Shown here: in pieces, positions 35,135 through 42,999 of the stretch
How positions within the stretch are numbered: position 1 is the first letter of the stretch
Layout: each line of letters starts with the position of its first letter
DNA from: [Flexibacter] sp. ATCC 35208
GTDB lineage: Bacteria; Bacteroidota; Bacteroidia; Chitinophagales; Chitinophagaceae
Reading direction: 5' to 3'
Assembly (NCBI RefSeq): GCF_001975825.1
Contig: NZ_MTKN01000007.1
Location: 119,923 to 183,922, forward strand
DNA length: 64,000 bases
The notes under the pieces: generated by a model
What the model saw: the letters and a program-made list of their open reading frames with translations, nothing else
The model's database searches: none
Told to the model about the DNA's origin: nothing
Program-made: the position numbers and the translations under genes

Positions 35135-35216
35135 AATATTTGAAGGGGAATAATACAAATTAGGTTTTCAAAGGACCAGATAATTTATTGAGGTAGCATC
35201 TCTGCTACCTCTTTTT
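35135..35216 (+). ncRNA. Candidate small RNA, about 80 nt
   Basis: The stretch between the orphan promoter and an intrinsic terminator (stem GAGGTAGCA 35190-35198 / TGCTACCTC 35203-35211, loop TCTC, T run to 35216) has no start codon followed by a useful frame. The combination suggests a small noncoding transcript. The 5' end is an estimate, about 7 nt after the -7 box. I do not recognise the RNA family. An alternative is a decayed small gene or a short peptide with a non-ATG start. Confidence 0.4.
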
Positions 35217-35351
35217 CGTTTTAGGAGAATTGGAGGTATTTGTTTCGATATTGTTACTTTATTTGATTCAATTTTATTGCTCTTATTTTTCAAATAAAAC
35301 ATTCATGAAAGAGGGAATTCTCGAATGGGGAATGAAAACCATTTTCAGAGA

Positions 35352-35387
35352 AAAAAAGGCCCGCATCATACGATGCGGGCCTTTTTT
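35352..35387 (-). terminator. Terminator of the YceI gene
   Basis: A 10-bp GC stem (35358-35367 and 35372-35381) with an ATAC loop, extended by six A-T pairs on each side. It lies 27 bp downstream of the YceI stop. Confidence 0.92.
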
Positions 35388-35413
35388 ATTTTTCAGCATA
35401 TTGCTGATAGCAA

Positions 35414-36088
35414 TTATTTCTTAACAGCCTTCACTTTGAAGCCGATTTCGATATCCTTGCTGATCACCCAGTTTTCAGGGCTACCTTCAGTTTTGTAGTG
35501 GATACCCCAAGCGGTTCTGTCAATCACGAATTTAGCAGTAGCAGTTACGTCGCCTTCAGACACAGTAACTACAGCAGGGAAAGTGATGTTCAGGGTGCTA
35601 TCTTTCAGGGTCAGGTTACCGCTGATCAGATTAGTTGCACCTGCTTCCAGGCTCTTAGCTTTAGTGCTGTCGTAAGGAGCTACGGCAGTGATAACGAATT
35701 TTGCAGCAGGGAACTTCTCAACATTGAAGAAGTCTGCGCTTTTCAGGTGGCCATCCAGATCAGTGGATTTCTTATCCTTTTCAGTAACAGATGCAGGATC
35801 AGTGGTCAGGGAATTCATGTTTACTTCGAATTCACCACTGGTAATAGTGCCGTTTTCAACGTTCAGGGTACCGGAAGACACCTTGATAACACCCCAACGA
35901 GGAGCCATACCACCTTTGTGGGTAGCTTTCCAGTCAACGGTAGTAGCAGTAGTGTCGATGGTGTAAGCAGCACCGGTGGTAGCAGCAGCTTCCTGTGCTT
36001 CGGAGGTTTTAGCCTGTTCAGGTTTAGTACCACCGCCACAAGCGGCCAGTGCAAGCATTAAAGCAATAGCAGATACAGTTTGCTTCAT
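35414..36088 (-). CDS. YceI family lipoprotein
   Basis: 224 aa. The lipoprotein signal ends in LALAAC, with the lipobox cysteine at 17, followed by a Gly/Ala/Gln-rich tether. The YceI lipocalin-like domain (about 40-222) has TTVDWKATHKGGMAPRWGVIKV, SGEFEVNMNSL, LKSADFFNVEKFPAAKFVI and FVIDRTAWGIHYKTEG. YceI proteins bind isoprenoid or amphiphilic ligands in the periplasm. It is a single gene with its own terminator and is intact. Confidence 0.93.
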   Translation of the reverse strand: MKQTVSAIALMLALAACGGGTKPEQAKTSEAQEAAATTGAAYTIDTTATTVDWKATHKGGMAPRWGVIKVSSGTLNVENGTITSGEFEVNMNSLTTDPASVTEKDKKSTDLDGHLKSADFFNVEKFPAAKFVITAVAPYDSTKAKSLEAGATNLISGNLTLKDSTLNITFPAVVTVSEGDVTATAKFVIDRTAWGIHYKTEGSPENWVISKDIEIGFKVKAVKK

Positions 36089-36397
36089 GGTTTTCGATTT
36101 TTTTAATTAAAAGACAATGTATTATATCACCGAAATTAAATATTTGTGTTCTAACAACAATAGCAAATCCGGAAAAAAGATGGAATGTACAACGACTTTT
36201 TACCGGGGAATGGACAATTTTCTGAAAATGATGTGCTTTTTTTAAATTTTAATGATTGTACAGTGAAATGACTAATGATTAATGTGGGATTTAATAGAGG
36301 TGGATAAAACGTGTAAATTTGTATCTCAGATAAACAGCAGTGGGTATTCGTTTAGTATAGCCATACTAGTTTGTTTATTTTACAATTTTAATGGGAA

Positions 36398-36423
36398 GCC
36401 CCAGCTGGATTACCGGCTGGGGC
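36398..36423. terminator. Hairpin in the 36089-36543 gap
   Basis: An 11-bp stem with one G-T pair (36398-36408 and 36413-36423) and an ATTA loop. It may end the minus-strand gene at 36544, or a plus-strand transcript from the TAAATTTG motif at 36314-36321. Nothing else is seen in this 455-bp gap apart from a 15-bp match to the repeat at 11855. Confidence 0.5.
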
Positions 36424-36543
36424 AATTTATTAAAGTTACATTATTTTTTTTGATTTAGGCGGAAGATTGTGAATTGCATCTTTCTTAGTTTCAAGCTGCG
36501 CATGCAATTGTCTGGCTATTTCTAAGCAGCACATTGCAGGTAC

Positions 36544-37281
36544 CTACTTCTTAGCTTTCTGCGTCATGATCGTCTCATCCCCCTTTGAAATTGTCAATGT
36601 AGGCGGCAACTTCTCCTTTCCTATAACAGTGATCTCTACCTTGTAAGTATACGCCCCATTCTCAAAAGAGAAATAATGATTCCCTCCTGAGCCTTCACGT
36701 ATAAACTTCCCATCCTGTATCACCATCTCCGGCTGATCGATAGTTTTCACATTCACCGGCCAGCTGGTATACCGGAAATTATTACTCCCCATATCATCGA
36801 TACGCACCTTGAATTTCTCCGTCTGAAACGCTAAAACCGGTTGCTTATAATCTCTCAAAGAAGGATTGATCTGGTTCTTATCCACTTCTATCAGCGTAGC
36901 TCTCTTAGCCGCTTCTATTTTCGTCTGGTAATTGATCCCTATCAGCTTTCCATTATCATCCAGCCATACCTGACCCCGATTCAGGGAGATTCCCCTCCAC
37001 CCTCCTGAAGCCCAGTCTTTTGCCGGGTCAGAATGAGCGATTACATAAATCAGTGAATCATCAAACAGTTCATTGTAACGGGCAAGGAATTCCTGCTTAT
37101 TATTGACAGCTGGCAACGGATATTGTCTTCTTAAAGGATATATGACTTTATCGGCAAGCGCCTGTTTATCCTGCTGTTTTACAAGCGTGATAAAGGCGGA
37201 AACGGCTTTGGGATTAGGATTGTCCTGTCCAAAAGTACTTACGCTGGCATAGAGCAAAACGGCTAATAGTAATCTTTTCAT
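36544..37281 (-). CDS. Hypothetical exported protein
   Basis: 245 aa from the ATG at 37281, chosen because it starts a clean signal peptide (MKRLLLAVLLYASVSTFGQ). The mature part contains PLRRQYPLPAVNNKQEFLARYNELFDDSL, resembling NTF2-like/SnoaL-type exported proteins, and a C-terminal beta-rich part with a motif KLPPTLTISKGDE. I do not recognise a defined family. It is the last core-like gene before the accessory island. Confidence 0.7.
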   Translation of the reverse strand: MKRLLLAVLLYASVSTFGQDNPNPKAVSAFITLVKQQDKQALADKVIYPLRRQYPLPAVNNKQEFLARYNELFDDSLIYVIAHSDPAKDWASGGWRGISLNRGQVWLDDNGKLIGINYQTKIEAAKRATLIEVDKNQINPSLRDYKQPVLAFQTEKFKVRIDDMGSNNFRYTSWPVNVKTIDQPEMVIQDGKFIREGSGGNHYFSFENGAYTYKVEITVIGKEKLPPTLTISKGDETIMTQKAKK

Positions 37282-37358
37282 AGTATTTGTAGCGGGCAAA
37301 GATATTGCGCCTTGAGGGATAGAAGGCTAATTATATGCCAAATTTTTTCATAAATTTA

Positions 37359-38804
37359 TTATGAAAGTAAATATCGGACGAAGCGCAGCCCCGTAGCGCG
37401 CTTTGTTCGGAACGAAGAGGCAGCTGGTTCGAATTCAGTCATTCCGACTAAACTGGACAGGGCAGCAGAAATGCTGCCTTGTTTGTTTTTATCATCTTCG
37501 GGAATGCAGTTCAGTCGCGGGATGGTTTCAAAAACCTCATTCACTTTTCCAGTTCGAAATGCCCCTTTTTCGTGAAAATAGCTTACTCCCTCCAGGAATA
37601 CCATTTTCTGTATCTTTTCCTTCTCTGGCGTAGTGCCGGAAGTCCATGCTGTATTGAGTTTGGAGGAAAAACTGACAGCCCATTCATAGCTTCCTTTTAA
37701 GTTAGAACTGTCTGTGTTCAGATTATCCAGCGTTTCTATGATTTCTTTCTTTTCCTGGGCTAATTTTTTCCTTAGCCGGTCGTACACTTCTGATGGTACT
37801 GTCTTTCCGATATAATAGTCTTCTTCTAACTCTTCTATCTTTTTATCGGTTACAGCCAGGTTTTCTTTCAGGTTCTTTCTGGTTTGGTAGGCAGCGGCAA
37901 AATGATTGTCAAAGGCATGGTTCATGTGGTAAAGCAAGGGAGCTATCAGGTGTGGCTTTATTTGGTAATCACTCAGTAACTTTTCAAAGTCTTGATTTAC
38001 CTGCTCTGTTCTTTTATTACAGTTACACCCTGCGGTACGGCACTTATAATAGTAATACTGTAAAGGTTTACCTGTAGCTTTTCCCTTTTTCTTAACCACA
38101 TAGCCGGTATAACCAACCCCGCACTTATGACACTTCATAAAAAGCTTTAGAGGATATTGTTCATGTTCTTTTTTATGGGATACGCCATATTTTCCACCTG
38201 CTGCTGCCCTGATATTATGGATTTTCAGGAATAGCTCCTGTGATATGAGTTTTTCGTGAGTACCTTCTACCTGTTTGCCGTTAAGCATAGTATTGGCGAT
38301 GATACCGCAATAAAAAGGATTGGATAGGATCATACTCAGCTTCTGCTTGTATATCTTTACGCCTAATGCTTTCAGTCTTGACAGGATTTCGTCGTTCTTT
38401 AACCCTTGTGCTTTCCATTCAAATGCCTTTTTTAGCTTTTTACCTGTTTCATTGACTACAATCATTCTTACTTTATCTTCTTTTACCACTGAGTAACCCA
38501 TTGGAGGCTTCTTGCACCAGATACCTCTCTCCAGCTTCTCTTTAATACCCGCTATGGCTCTTTGCCTTCTTAACTGGTTGTCATATTCGCTAAACAGAAA
38601 CTGCATATTTTGCTGAAACACGCCGCCGGGATTACTGGTATCTATGGGCTGCGTTACAGCAATAATAGTGACACCATACTTCTCCCGTAGTTCTTTGGCT
38701 AACCGCATGGCTCCGTCTCCTGTCCGGCTAAACCTGTCAAGCAGATATACCAATATATGTGTTACCCTTTCTTTATTCTTTTTTATGAAGTCCAGCATCC
38801 GCAT
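37359..38804 (-). CDS. Serine recombinase lacking its catalytic N-terminus, reading into a tRNA remnant
   Basis: 481 codons. It begins inside the resolvase domain (MLDFIKKNKERVTHILVYLL-DRFSRTG, then YGVTIIAVTQPIDTSNP); the first ~70 residues with the catalytic serine (Y-x-R-V-S) are absent. The recombinase domain, the zinc ribbon (MKCHKCGVGYTGYV ... CRTAGCNCNKR) and a coiled-coil (about 300-350) follow. The last ~25 codons (EPAASSFRTKRATG) are antisense to a tRNA-Pro-like sequence and are not natural protein. The ATG overlaps the stop of the 82-aa gene (TAATG). It is therefore a truncated, probably inactive integrase of the large serine recombinase class. No separate N-terminal piece is found nearby. 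Confidence 0.85.
   Translation of the reverse strand: MRMLDFIKKNKERVTHILVYLLDRFSRTGDGAMRLAKELREKYGVTIIAVTQPIDTSNPGGVFQQNMQFLFSEYDNQLRRQRAIAGIKEKLERGIWCKKPPMGYSVVKEDKVRMIVVNETGKKLKKAFEWKAQGLKNDEILSRLKALGVKIYKQKLSMILSNPFYCGIIANTMLNGKQVEGTHEKLISQELFLKIHNIRAAAGGKYGVSHKKEHEQYPLKLFMKCHKCGVGYTGYVVKKKGKATGKPLQYYYYKCRTAGCNCNKRTEQVNQDFEKLLSDYQIKPHLIAPLLYHMNHAFDNHFAAAYQTRKNLKENLAVTDKKIEELEEDYYIGKTVPSEVYDRLRKKLAQEKKEIIETLDNLNTDSSNLKGSYEWAVSFSSKLNTAWTSGTTPEKEKIQKMVFLEGVSYFHEKGAFRTGKVNEVFETIPRLNCIPEDDKNKQGSISAALSSLVGMTEFEPAASSFRTKRATGLRFVRYLLS
37375..37447 (+). pseudogene. Degenerate tRNA-Pro(CGG) at the island edge
   Basis: The 73-nt sequence folds as a tRNA: D stem GCGC/GCGC, anticodon stem CTTTG/CGAAG with loop TTCGGAA (anticodon CGG), T arm GCTGG-TTCGAAT-TCAGT, and 3' end ATTCCGACTA. 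One G seems deleted from the 5' acceptor strand (CGGACG against the expected CGGGACG), one acceptor pair is broken, and position 37 is A rather than the usual G of tRNA-Pro. It therefore looks like a decayed or recombined copy created by integration. A functional divergent tRNA cannot be excluded. Confidence 0.6.
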
Positions 38805-39052
38805 TAATCTTCCTCCTCCTCATCATCATCATCTTCTTCTTCGTCTTCATGGTAGTCCGATATAATATCTTCGGCTTCATGGATGGCTTCCCGCTGTTCT
38901 TTCTCGTATTCCACTTCAATAGTGATGTGGCCCTCATCTTCATCTGTGCCTGTAATACTATTGGTGATATCGTTTTCCAGTAGTACATCGGCTACCCGGA
39001 TCAGCACAGCTACAGGCACCTGTAATTCACGTTTTGTAATAACTGTTTGCAT
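38804..39052 (-). CDS. Small acidic mobile-element protein, 82 aa
   Basis: Starts MQTVITKRELQVPVAVLIRV and ends in a long Asp/Glu run. The central part (P-V-A-V-L ... N-D ... G-T-D-E-D-E-G-H-I ... I-I-S-D-Y) aligns with the 88-aa protein two genes upstream, so the two are paralogues. It is in one operon with the zinc-finger gene (30 bp away), and its stop overlaps the recombinase ATG. The function is unknown. Confidence 0.65.
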   Translation of the reverse strand: MQTVITKRELQVPVAVLIRVADVLLENDITNSITGTDEDEGHITIEVEYEKEQREAIHEAEDIISDYHEDEEEDDDDEEEED

Positions 39053-39082
39053 AAAATAGATAGATTTTAAGGTTATGAATAA

Positions 39083-39769
39083 TTATTCTGAAAAGTTAAG
39101 TTCACGGAACTTTACCAGCGGCACCATAGCTGCCAGCGTAAAACGACAGGCAATGAGGGATGCTTTCCGGTTAAGCGTTAAACGAAAGCGGGTATCACCT
39201 TTCGGCTTAACGTTATAAACAATGCGGTCAAGGTTATGTATGATGTCTTTTACCAGCGCGGTGTAGGGATAATCAGCAGGCAGTTGCCGGTAAGGACGTG
39301 CCGCCACCATATCAGCAAACGAATCCCGCAAAAGAACTAATGTCTCGTTGGGTATAGAAGGCATATTGCTTAAACGAAGTATGTTTTCTAACAGGCAGCG
39401 CAGGCGAAGGCTTACCCACTTTACAGGCTGCATAACATAGGTTCCCCAATATTGCTCTGGGTTTTCAAATGCAAATGTGAAGTTATTACTATCCAGGCAT
39501 TCCTGTACCGCCTCCAGCAGCCGGGAATGTACCCGCTTGTAGGACTGGTCTTGTTGCCTTATAATATAATCTGATTTATCTGCATCAGTTTTTGCTTCTT
39601 CCAGCAAAACTGCTGGTTCATTACCGGTTAAAGTATTAGTCTCCGCATCTGCTAATGCCAATCCGTTTCGTTTGTAAAAGGCTAACTGCTTGCAGGTATC
39701 ACTACAATATTTACGGGTGCTTCGTAAGGCTTGCATCGGTGTGCCGCAGTATTGACACGTAGTTGTCAT
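39083..39769 (-). CDS. Zinc-finger mobile-element protein, 228 aa
   Basis: The N-terminus is a four-cysteine zinc finger (CQYCGTPM ... YCSDTCKQLAFYKRNG, Cys at 5, 8, 22 and 26), like those of small MYM/FCS-type fingers. The remainder is helical with no motif I know. It lies between two paralogous small genes in a four-gene minus-strand run typical of Bacteroidota integrated elements. It may be a DNA-binding regulator of the element; this is inference. Confidence 0.65.
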   Translation of the reverse strand: MTTTCQYCGTPMQALRSTRKYCSDTCKQLAFYKRNGLALADAETNTLTGNEPAVLLEEAKTDADKSDYIIRQQDQSYKRVHSRLLEAVQECLDSNNFTFAFENPEQYWGTYVMQPVKWVSLRLRCLLENILRLSNMPSIPNETLVLLRDSFADMVAARPYRQLPADYPYTALVKDIIHNLDRIVYNVKPKGDTRFRLTLNRKASLIACRFTLAAMVPLVKFRELNFSE

Positions 39770-39798
39770 TGATGTCAGTTTAACGATAAACGATATTG

Positions 39799-40065
39799 TT
39801 AATAGTCGAGAGCTTCATCCTGTGGACTGCCTTTAACGTAATAACTATAATCACCCAATATGCCAATGATGTTTTGTAAGGCTTTCTGGTGTTTAGGGCT
39901 ACCCTGCTGGTAGGTGATTTGCACCAGCAGGGTGCCTTCCTGCTCATTAATGCCTTCTACCTGCCAGTGCAGGCGGTTATTGAACAGGATGCGAATGATG
40001 TCCAGTAAAACATCAATAGGAATCGTGTGTGAACTGGTTGTAGCCGGTTTGTTTGCACTTTGCAT
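39799..40065 (-). CDS. Small mobile-element protein, 88 aa
   Basis: Contains TIPIDVLLDIIRILFNNRL, then E-G-I-N-E-Q-E-G-T-L, and ends near I-L-G-D-Y-S-Y-Y. It shares length, a P-(V/I)-x-V-L start and a D-Y end with the 82-aa protein, so the two are likely duplicates. It is preceded by the 119-aa membrane protein gene by 19 bp. The function is unknown. Confidence 0.65.
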   Translation of the reverse strand: MQSANKPATTSSHTIPIDVLLDIIRILFNNRLHWQVEGINEQEGTLLVQITYQQGSPKHQKALQNIIGILGDYSYYVKGSPQDEALDY

Positions 40066-40084
40066 GGTGATGTGTTTTAAGTTC

Positions 40085-40444
40085 TTAATCCATCAGCGAG
40101 ATACCGGTTGCAGTATGATGGTTATCGCTAATAGCTTTGTGATGGTGTTGTTTGTACCGCTTCTTCCACTTCTTTACCTGTTTTTTCAGCCTTGTCTTTT
40201 CAGGGTCCTGGGCTGGCGGGTGCTTTTGTGTGTATAACCAATAAGCCAGCAGGCAGAGGCCCGCTACAATGATCAGCGGATGAGCCAATAACTTATACCA
40301 TTGCTGTAATCCCTCCTTTTCTGTGGGTAACACACCAGATAGGCGGTTTAGCAGGTCCTGCGGAGCTGAAGGCGTTTTTGCTGTCTTCTCCCTTGCTGCT
40401 GGATCAGGTGGTGCTTGTTTTGATTCGGGGGTTATTGTTGACAT
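40085..40444 (-). CDS. Single-span membrane protein of the mobile element, 119 aa
   Basis: A proline-rich N-terminal region, one transmembrane span (LLAHPLIIVAGLCLLAYWLY, about 52-71) and a strongly basic tail (RLKKQVKKWKKRYKQHHHK). It is the first gene of the run and is directly preceded by a palindrome cluster. It could be an entry/transfer-associated or DNA-tethering protein, but no family is recognised. Confidence 0.6.
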   Translation of the reverse strand: MSTITPESKQAPPDPAAREKTAKTPSAPQDLLNRLSGVLPTEKEGLQQWYKLLAHPLIIVAGLCLLAYWLYTQKHPPAQDPEKTRLKKQVKKWKKRYKQHHHKAISDNHHTATGISLMD

Positions 40445-40453
40445 ACAGTTTGG

Positions 40454-40623
40454 GTTTACCGGTAAACGGAAGTGCCGTTTTACGTTTACCGTTCTGTATG
40501 CAAAGATGAGAATAGCAAGAGGGCTGGTATCCCCCTATAGGGATACCTATGTTTTAAAAATATTTAGTGGGGGCTTAAGTGAGGATACCGTTTAACGGTA
40601 AGCTGTTTGTATTAACGGTAAAC
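40454..40623. promoter_or_regulatory. Repeated-palindrome control region (operators or iterons)
   Basis: Four copies of (A)ACGGTAAAC or its complement occur: an exact palindrome GTTTACCGGTAAAC (40454-40467), GTTTACCGTT (40484-40493), a 15-base palindrome TACCGTTTAACGGTA (40586-40600), and AACGGTAAAC (40614-40623). A weaker variant lies near 40475. Between them is an inverted repeat GGTATCCC/GGGATACC (40526-40547). The array precedes the minus-strand mobile-element operon and suits cooperative repressor binding or a replication origin. Confidence 0.6.
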
Positions 40624-40631
40624 AGTAGCTG

Positions 40632-40965
40632 TTATTTCCTGATCCGTTGGGTATGCTGCCGGATATCTTCATCAATAAGGGCAACAGCACTGTCAAGGTG
40701 AAGATTCGTAAAATAAGGACGAATGTATTGGAGGTCTGCCAGCAATTGCACTCCGGCCTTGTGATCGGGTATTTTAACGTATTTCTTATAGATGTCTGAA
40801 TTTTGCAGGGTGGTAAACTTTACCCCTGTCAGCAGGTGAGCCAGTCTTAATACATCGCTGATATTACCATTATCCCGGTGTTCTGTCTGGAAGCCTGCTT
40901 TTAGCAGGTAGTATAAGGTGAGCAATTGCCGGTAGCGGGTTGCTTCTTTGTCCGGTTCTTCTACA
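40632..40965 (-). pseudogene. 5'-truncated mobile-element gene
   Basis: About 110 codons of protein-like sequence (YRQLLTLYYLLKAGFQTEHR ... DVLRLAHLLTGVKFTTLQ ... LIDEDIRQHTQRIRK) have no natural start. Upstream in the same frame, the sequence becomes the antisense of the KAP ATPase gene. I recall this protein type from Bacteroidota conjugative elements but cannot name its role. The break lies near 40965-40985, where the KAP gene is also truncated, so one rearrangement cut both. Confidence 0.6.
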
Positions 40966-40974
40966 GCAGATGCC

Positions 40975-42144
40975 GCTGTCCTCCCGATTACAATAGGAGT
41001 TTTGGGCGATTGGGGAAGTGGTAAATCCAGCATATTACAAATAGTAAAGGAGGAATTCGATAAGGATGAGGACAAAGATTCCCTTTGCATATATTTTAAT
41101 GGATGGAGCTTCGAGGGATACGATGATGCAAAAGCTGCATTGCTCAATTCAATTCTCAAAGAATTAGAAGACAACAAAAAGATTTCGGAAGAGATAAAAG
41201 ATACAATTAAAAAAAAGGCAAAAAAACTATGGAAGTCTATTGATTGGATACGCGGCGCGGGTATGGTTATGAAAAATGTTGCGTTACCTGCGGTTTCTGC
41301 ATATTTTGCCGGAGGTTTAAGTTTGGTTCCTTTTGCTATTCAAAAATTAGCTGAATGTGGAGACAATCCAGAAAAAATAATAGAAAAACTTCAATCGGAA
41401 GAAGGTAAGGAGTTATTTAAGTCATTTGTTAAAGAAGGGAAAGAGGAAGATAAAAAATCGATAAATGCTGTCGCTGAATTTAGAAATGATTTTTCAGACT
41501 TGTTGGCAGCGACCAAGTTTAAAAGATTAGTTGTTATAATAGACGATTTAGACAGATGTAGCCCAGAACGAATTATTGAAAATCTTGAAGCAATCAAGCT
41601 ATTCCTGAATGTTCCCCAAACTGCTTTTATAATTGGAGCTGACCCTCGAATTGTAAAATATGCTATTGAACACAAGTATAAGAACAATAAAGAGATTGAG
41701 GAAGATAACAATAGGATCGTTATAGACTACCTGGAGAAATTAATCCAACTACCATATTCGCTACCCAGACTTTCCGAATCAGAGGTCGAAACTTATATAT
41801 CCATGTTAATCTGTAAAAAAGAGATAGGGGATGCAAAGTTTGTAAATATAATTGAGGAATTTAAGAAGTATAGAATGGCTAATAGGTATTCTGCATTTGG
41901 ATTATCGAACTTTGAAAAGATTTTAGATGCTGAAGAGTTCGGAAAGGTTAAAGACAGCGTAATTACAATTCCATCGTTAGTGCCACTAATTACCAATAGT
42001 TTGTATGGTAATCCCCGACAAATTAAGCGTTTTTTAAATACCTATACAATAAGGAAGCGACTTGCAGAAGTTGCAACCTTACATGGATTTAATGATGCCG
42101 TTCTTGCAAAGATGATGATACTTGAATATTCTGAACCCAAATTC
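40975..42144 (+). pseudogene. KAP family P-loop ATPase, both ends lost (QatA-like)
   Basis: KAP NTPase core: Walker A in VLGDWGSGKSSILQIV, a hydrophobic insertion (about GAGMVMKNVALPAVSAYFAGG), Walker B in RLVVIIDDLDRCSPERIIE, and FIIGADPRIVKYAIEHKY. It lacks the ~30-40 residues normally before the P-loop and has no proper start; the only start is a TTG in the flanking sequence. The KAP frame ends shortly after KMMILEYSEPKFRQ, where other KAP proteins continue. The next sequence, in another frame, belongs to a different protein. KAP ATPases occur in several anti-phage systems, including Qat. The codon use is AT-rich, unlike the GC-richer genes on its left. Confidence 0.72.
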
Positions 42145-42531
42145 AGGCAATGCCACATCAATTGATGATACTGCAGCAAAAGAGGCGACAAGATTATTAT
42201 TAGAAGAATTAATCGGGCAAGCTGAATCGATTGATGAAGTGCAAGCTCAATTGCAAGAAACCTTTACTGCGAATACTTTGGAAGATATAATTATAAAATA
42301 CTTCGGGTATTATATTAATGAACTCTTATCAAAATGGTTTTATGAAAATTTAATAAAAAACAAGAGCGAAGGCGACTGTGATAATTTTTTAATCAAATTA
42401 AAAATTTTATAGTCGAGAGGGTTAGTGATATGCATAAAAGAAACCCACTTCAAAATATTGATTGGAGTTCAGATGAAGCAGACAGGCTTGTAAAAAATAT
42501 TCAGCAAGACATATTAACCGTATTTGAATAG
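42145..42531 (+). pseudogene. C-terminal remnant of a QatB-like protein, frameshifted
   Basis: Two frames read continuously if a shift is placed in the A/T run near 42400. The first gives TSIDDTAAKEATRLLLEELI ... EDIIIKYFGYYINELLSKW. The second gives KNFIVERVSDMHKRNPLQN-IDWSSDEADRLVKNI ... TVFE. The pattern of an IDDxAA helix, an F-x-x-Y-I-N helix and a final I-D-W-S repeat with a VFE end resembles my memory of QatB C-termini. The position after a KAP ATPase agrees. The N-terminal part is missing. Alternative: an unrelated KAP partner. Confidence 0.4.
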
Positions 42532-42533
42532 TT

Positions 42534-42794
42534 ATGAAAGTAGACGTAATTATTGATAATGCAGACTATGGCAAGTTTTCAAATTTTCAACTTTGCTATG
42601 TAAATAATGGGATGGACAAAAAGGTTACATTGTCTTTATTAGGTTATGAGAAAGTTTTTGACTTTACAAGAGATTTTGTTTCCGTAAAATTCGATTTACA
42701 GCTGTTTATAAAAAAACAATATAGTACAAATGATATCCTGCTCAGAAAATTGACTTTTGAGTTTATCATTTTAGCAGCCATAATAGTCTTGTAA
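42534..42794 (+). pseudogene. 86-aa fragment, possibly the N-terminus of QatC
   Basis: Starts 2 bp after the QatB-like stop (42531), suggesting a former operon. It reads MKVDVIIDNADYGKFSNFQL and later FDFTRDFVSVKFDL, and ends in a hydrophobic tail (FEFIILAAIIVL) that looks cut off. QatC proteins start with a small beta-rich domain before the QueC-like part, which would fit, but no QueC motif remains. The assignment rests mostly on gene order. Confidence 0.3.
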
Positions 42795-42888
42795 AAAATA
42801 TAATAATATAGGATACACCATGATGATTCCTATGATATACAAGAGCACTAAAATTGTTTGTTTTACTGAAGGGGCCATATATAAAGGT

Positions 42889-42935
42889 ATTAAACGAACT
42901 CAACATTCGCATTCATACTTTCATTGTACTATAAC
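42889..42935 (+). repeat. Diverged direct repeat, copy 1
   Basis: About 47 bp (core TAAACGAACTCAA, then GCATT and TTGTA) resembles 51735-51782 on the same strand. The two copies bracket the RHS locus. The rest of the gap 42795-42999 shows nothing else. Confidence 0.4.
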
Positions 42936-42999
42936 ATTTTAAACAAAGTAAATCTGACACGCTGAGCTTTAAAGTATAGCCTTCTCTATTAAAAAACAA

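Noticed and set aside
35230..35424. 64-codon plus-strand frame with a hydrophobic start
   Set aside because: It begins at TTG and runs through the YceI terminator hairpin (35352-35387), so it is not a plausible gene.
37359..37433. The EPAASSFRTKRATG tail as a natural recombinase C-terminus
   Set aside because: It is the antisense translation of the tRNA-Pro-like sequence, a known artefact of frames running into tRNA genes.
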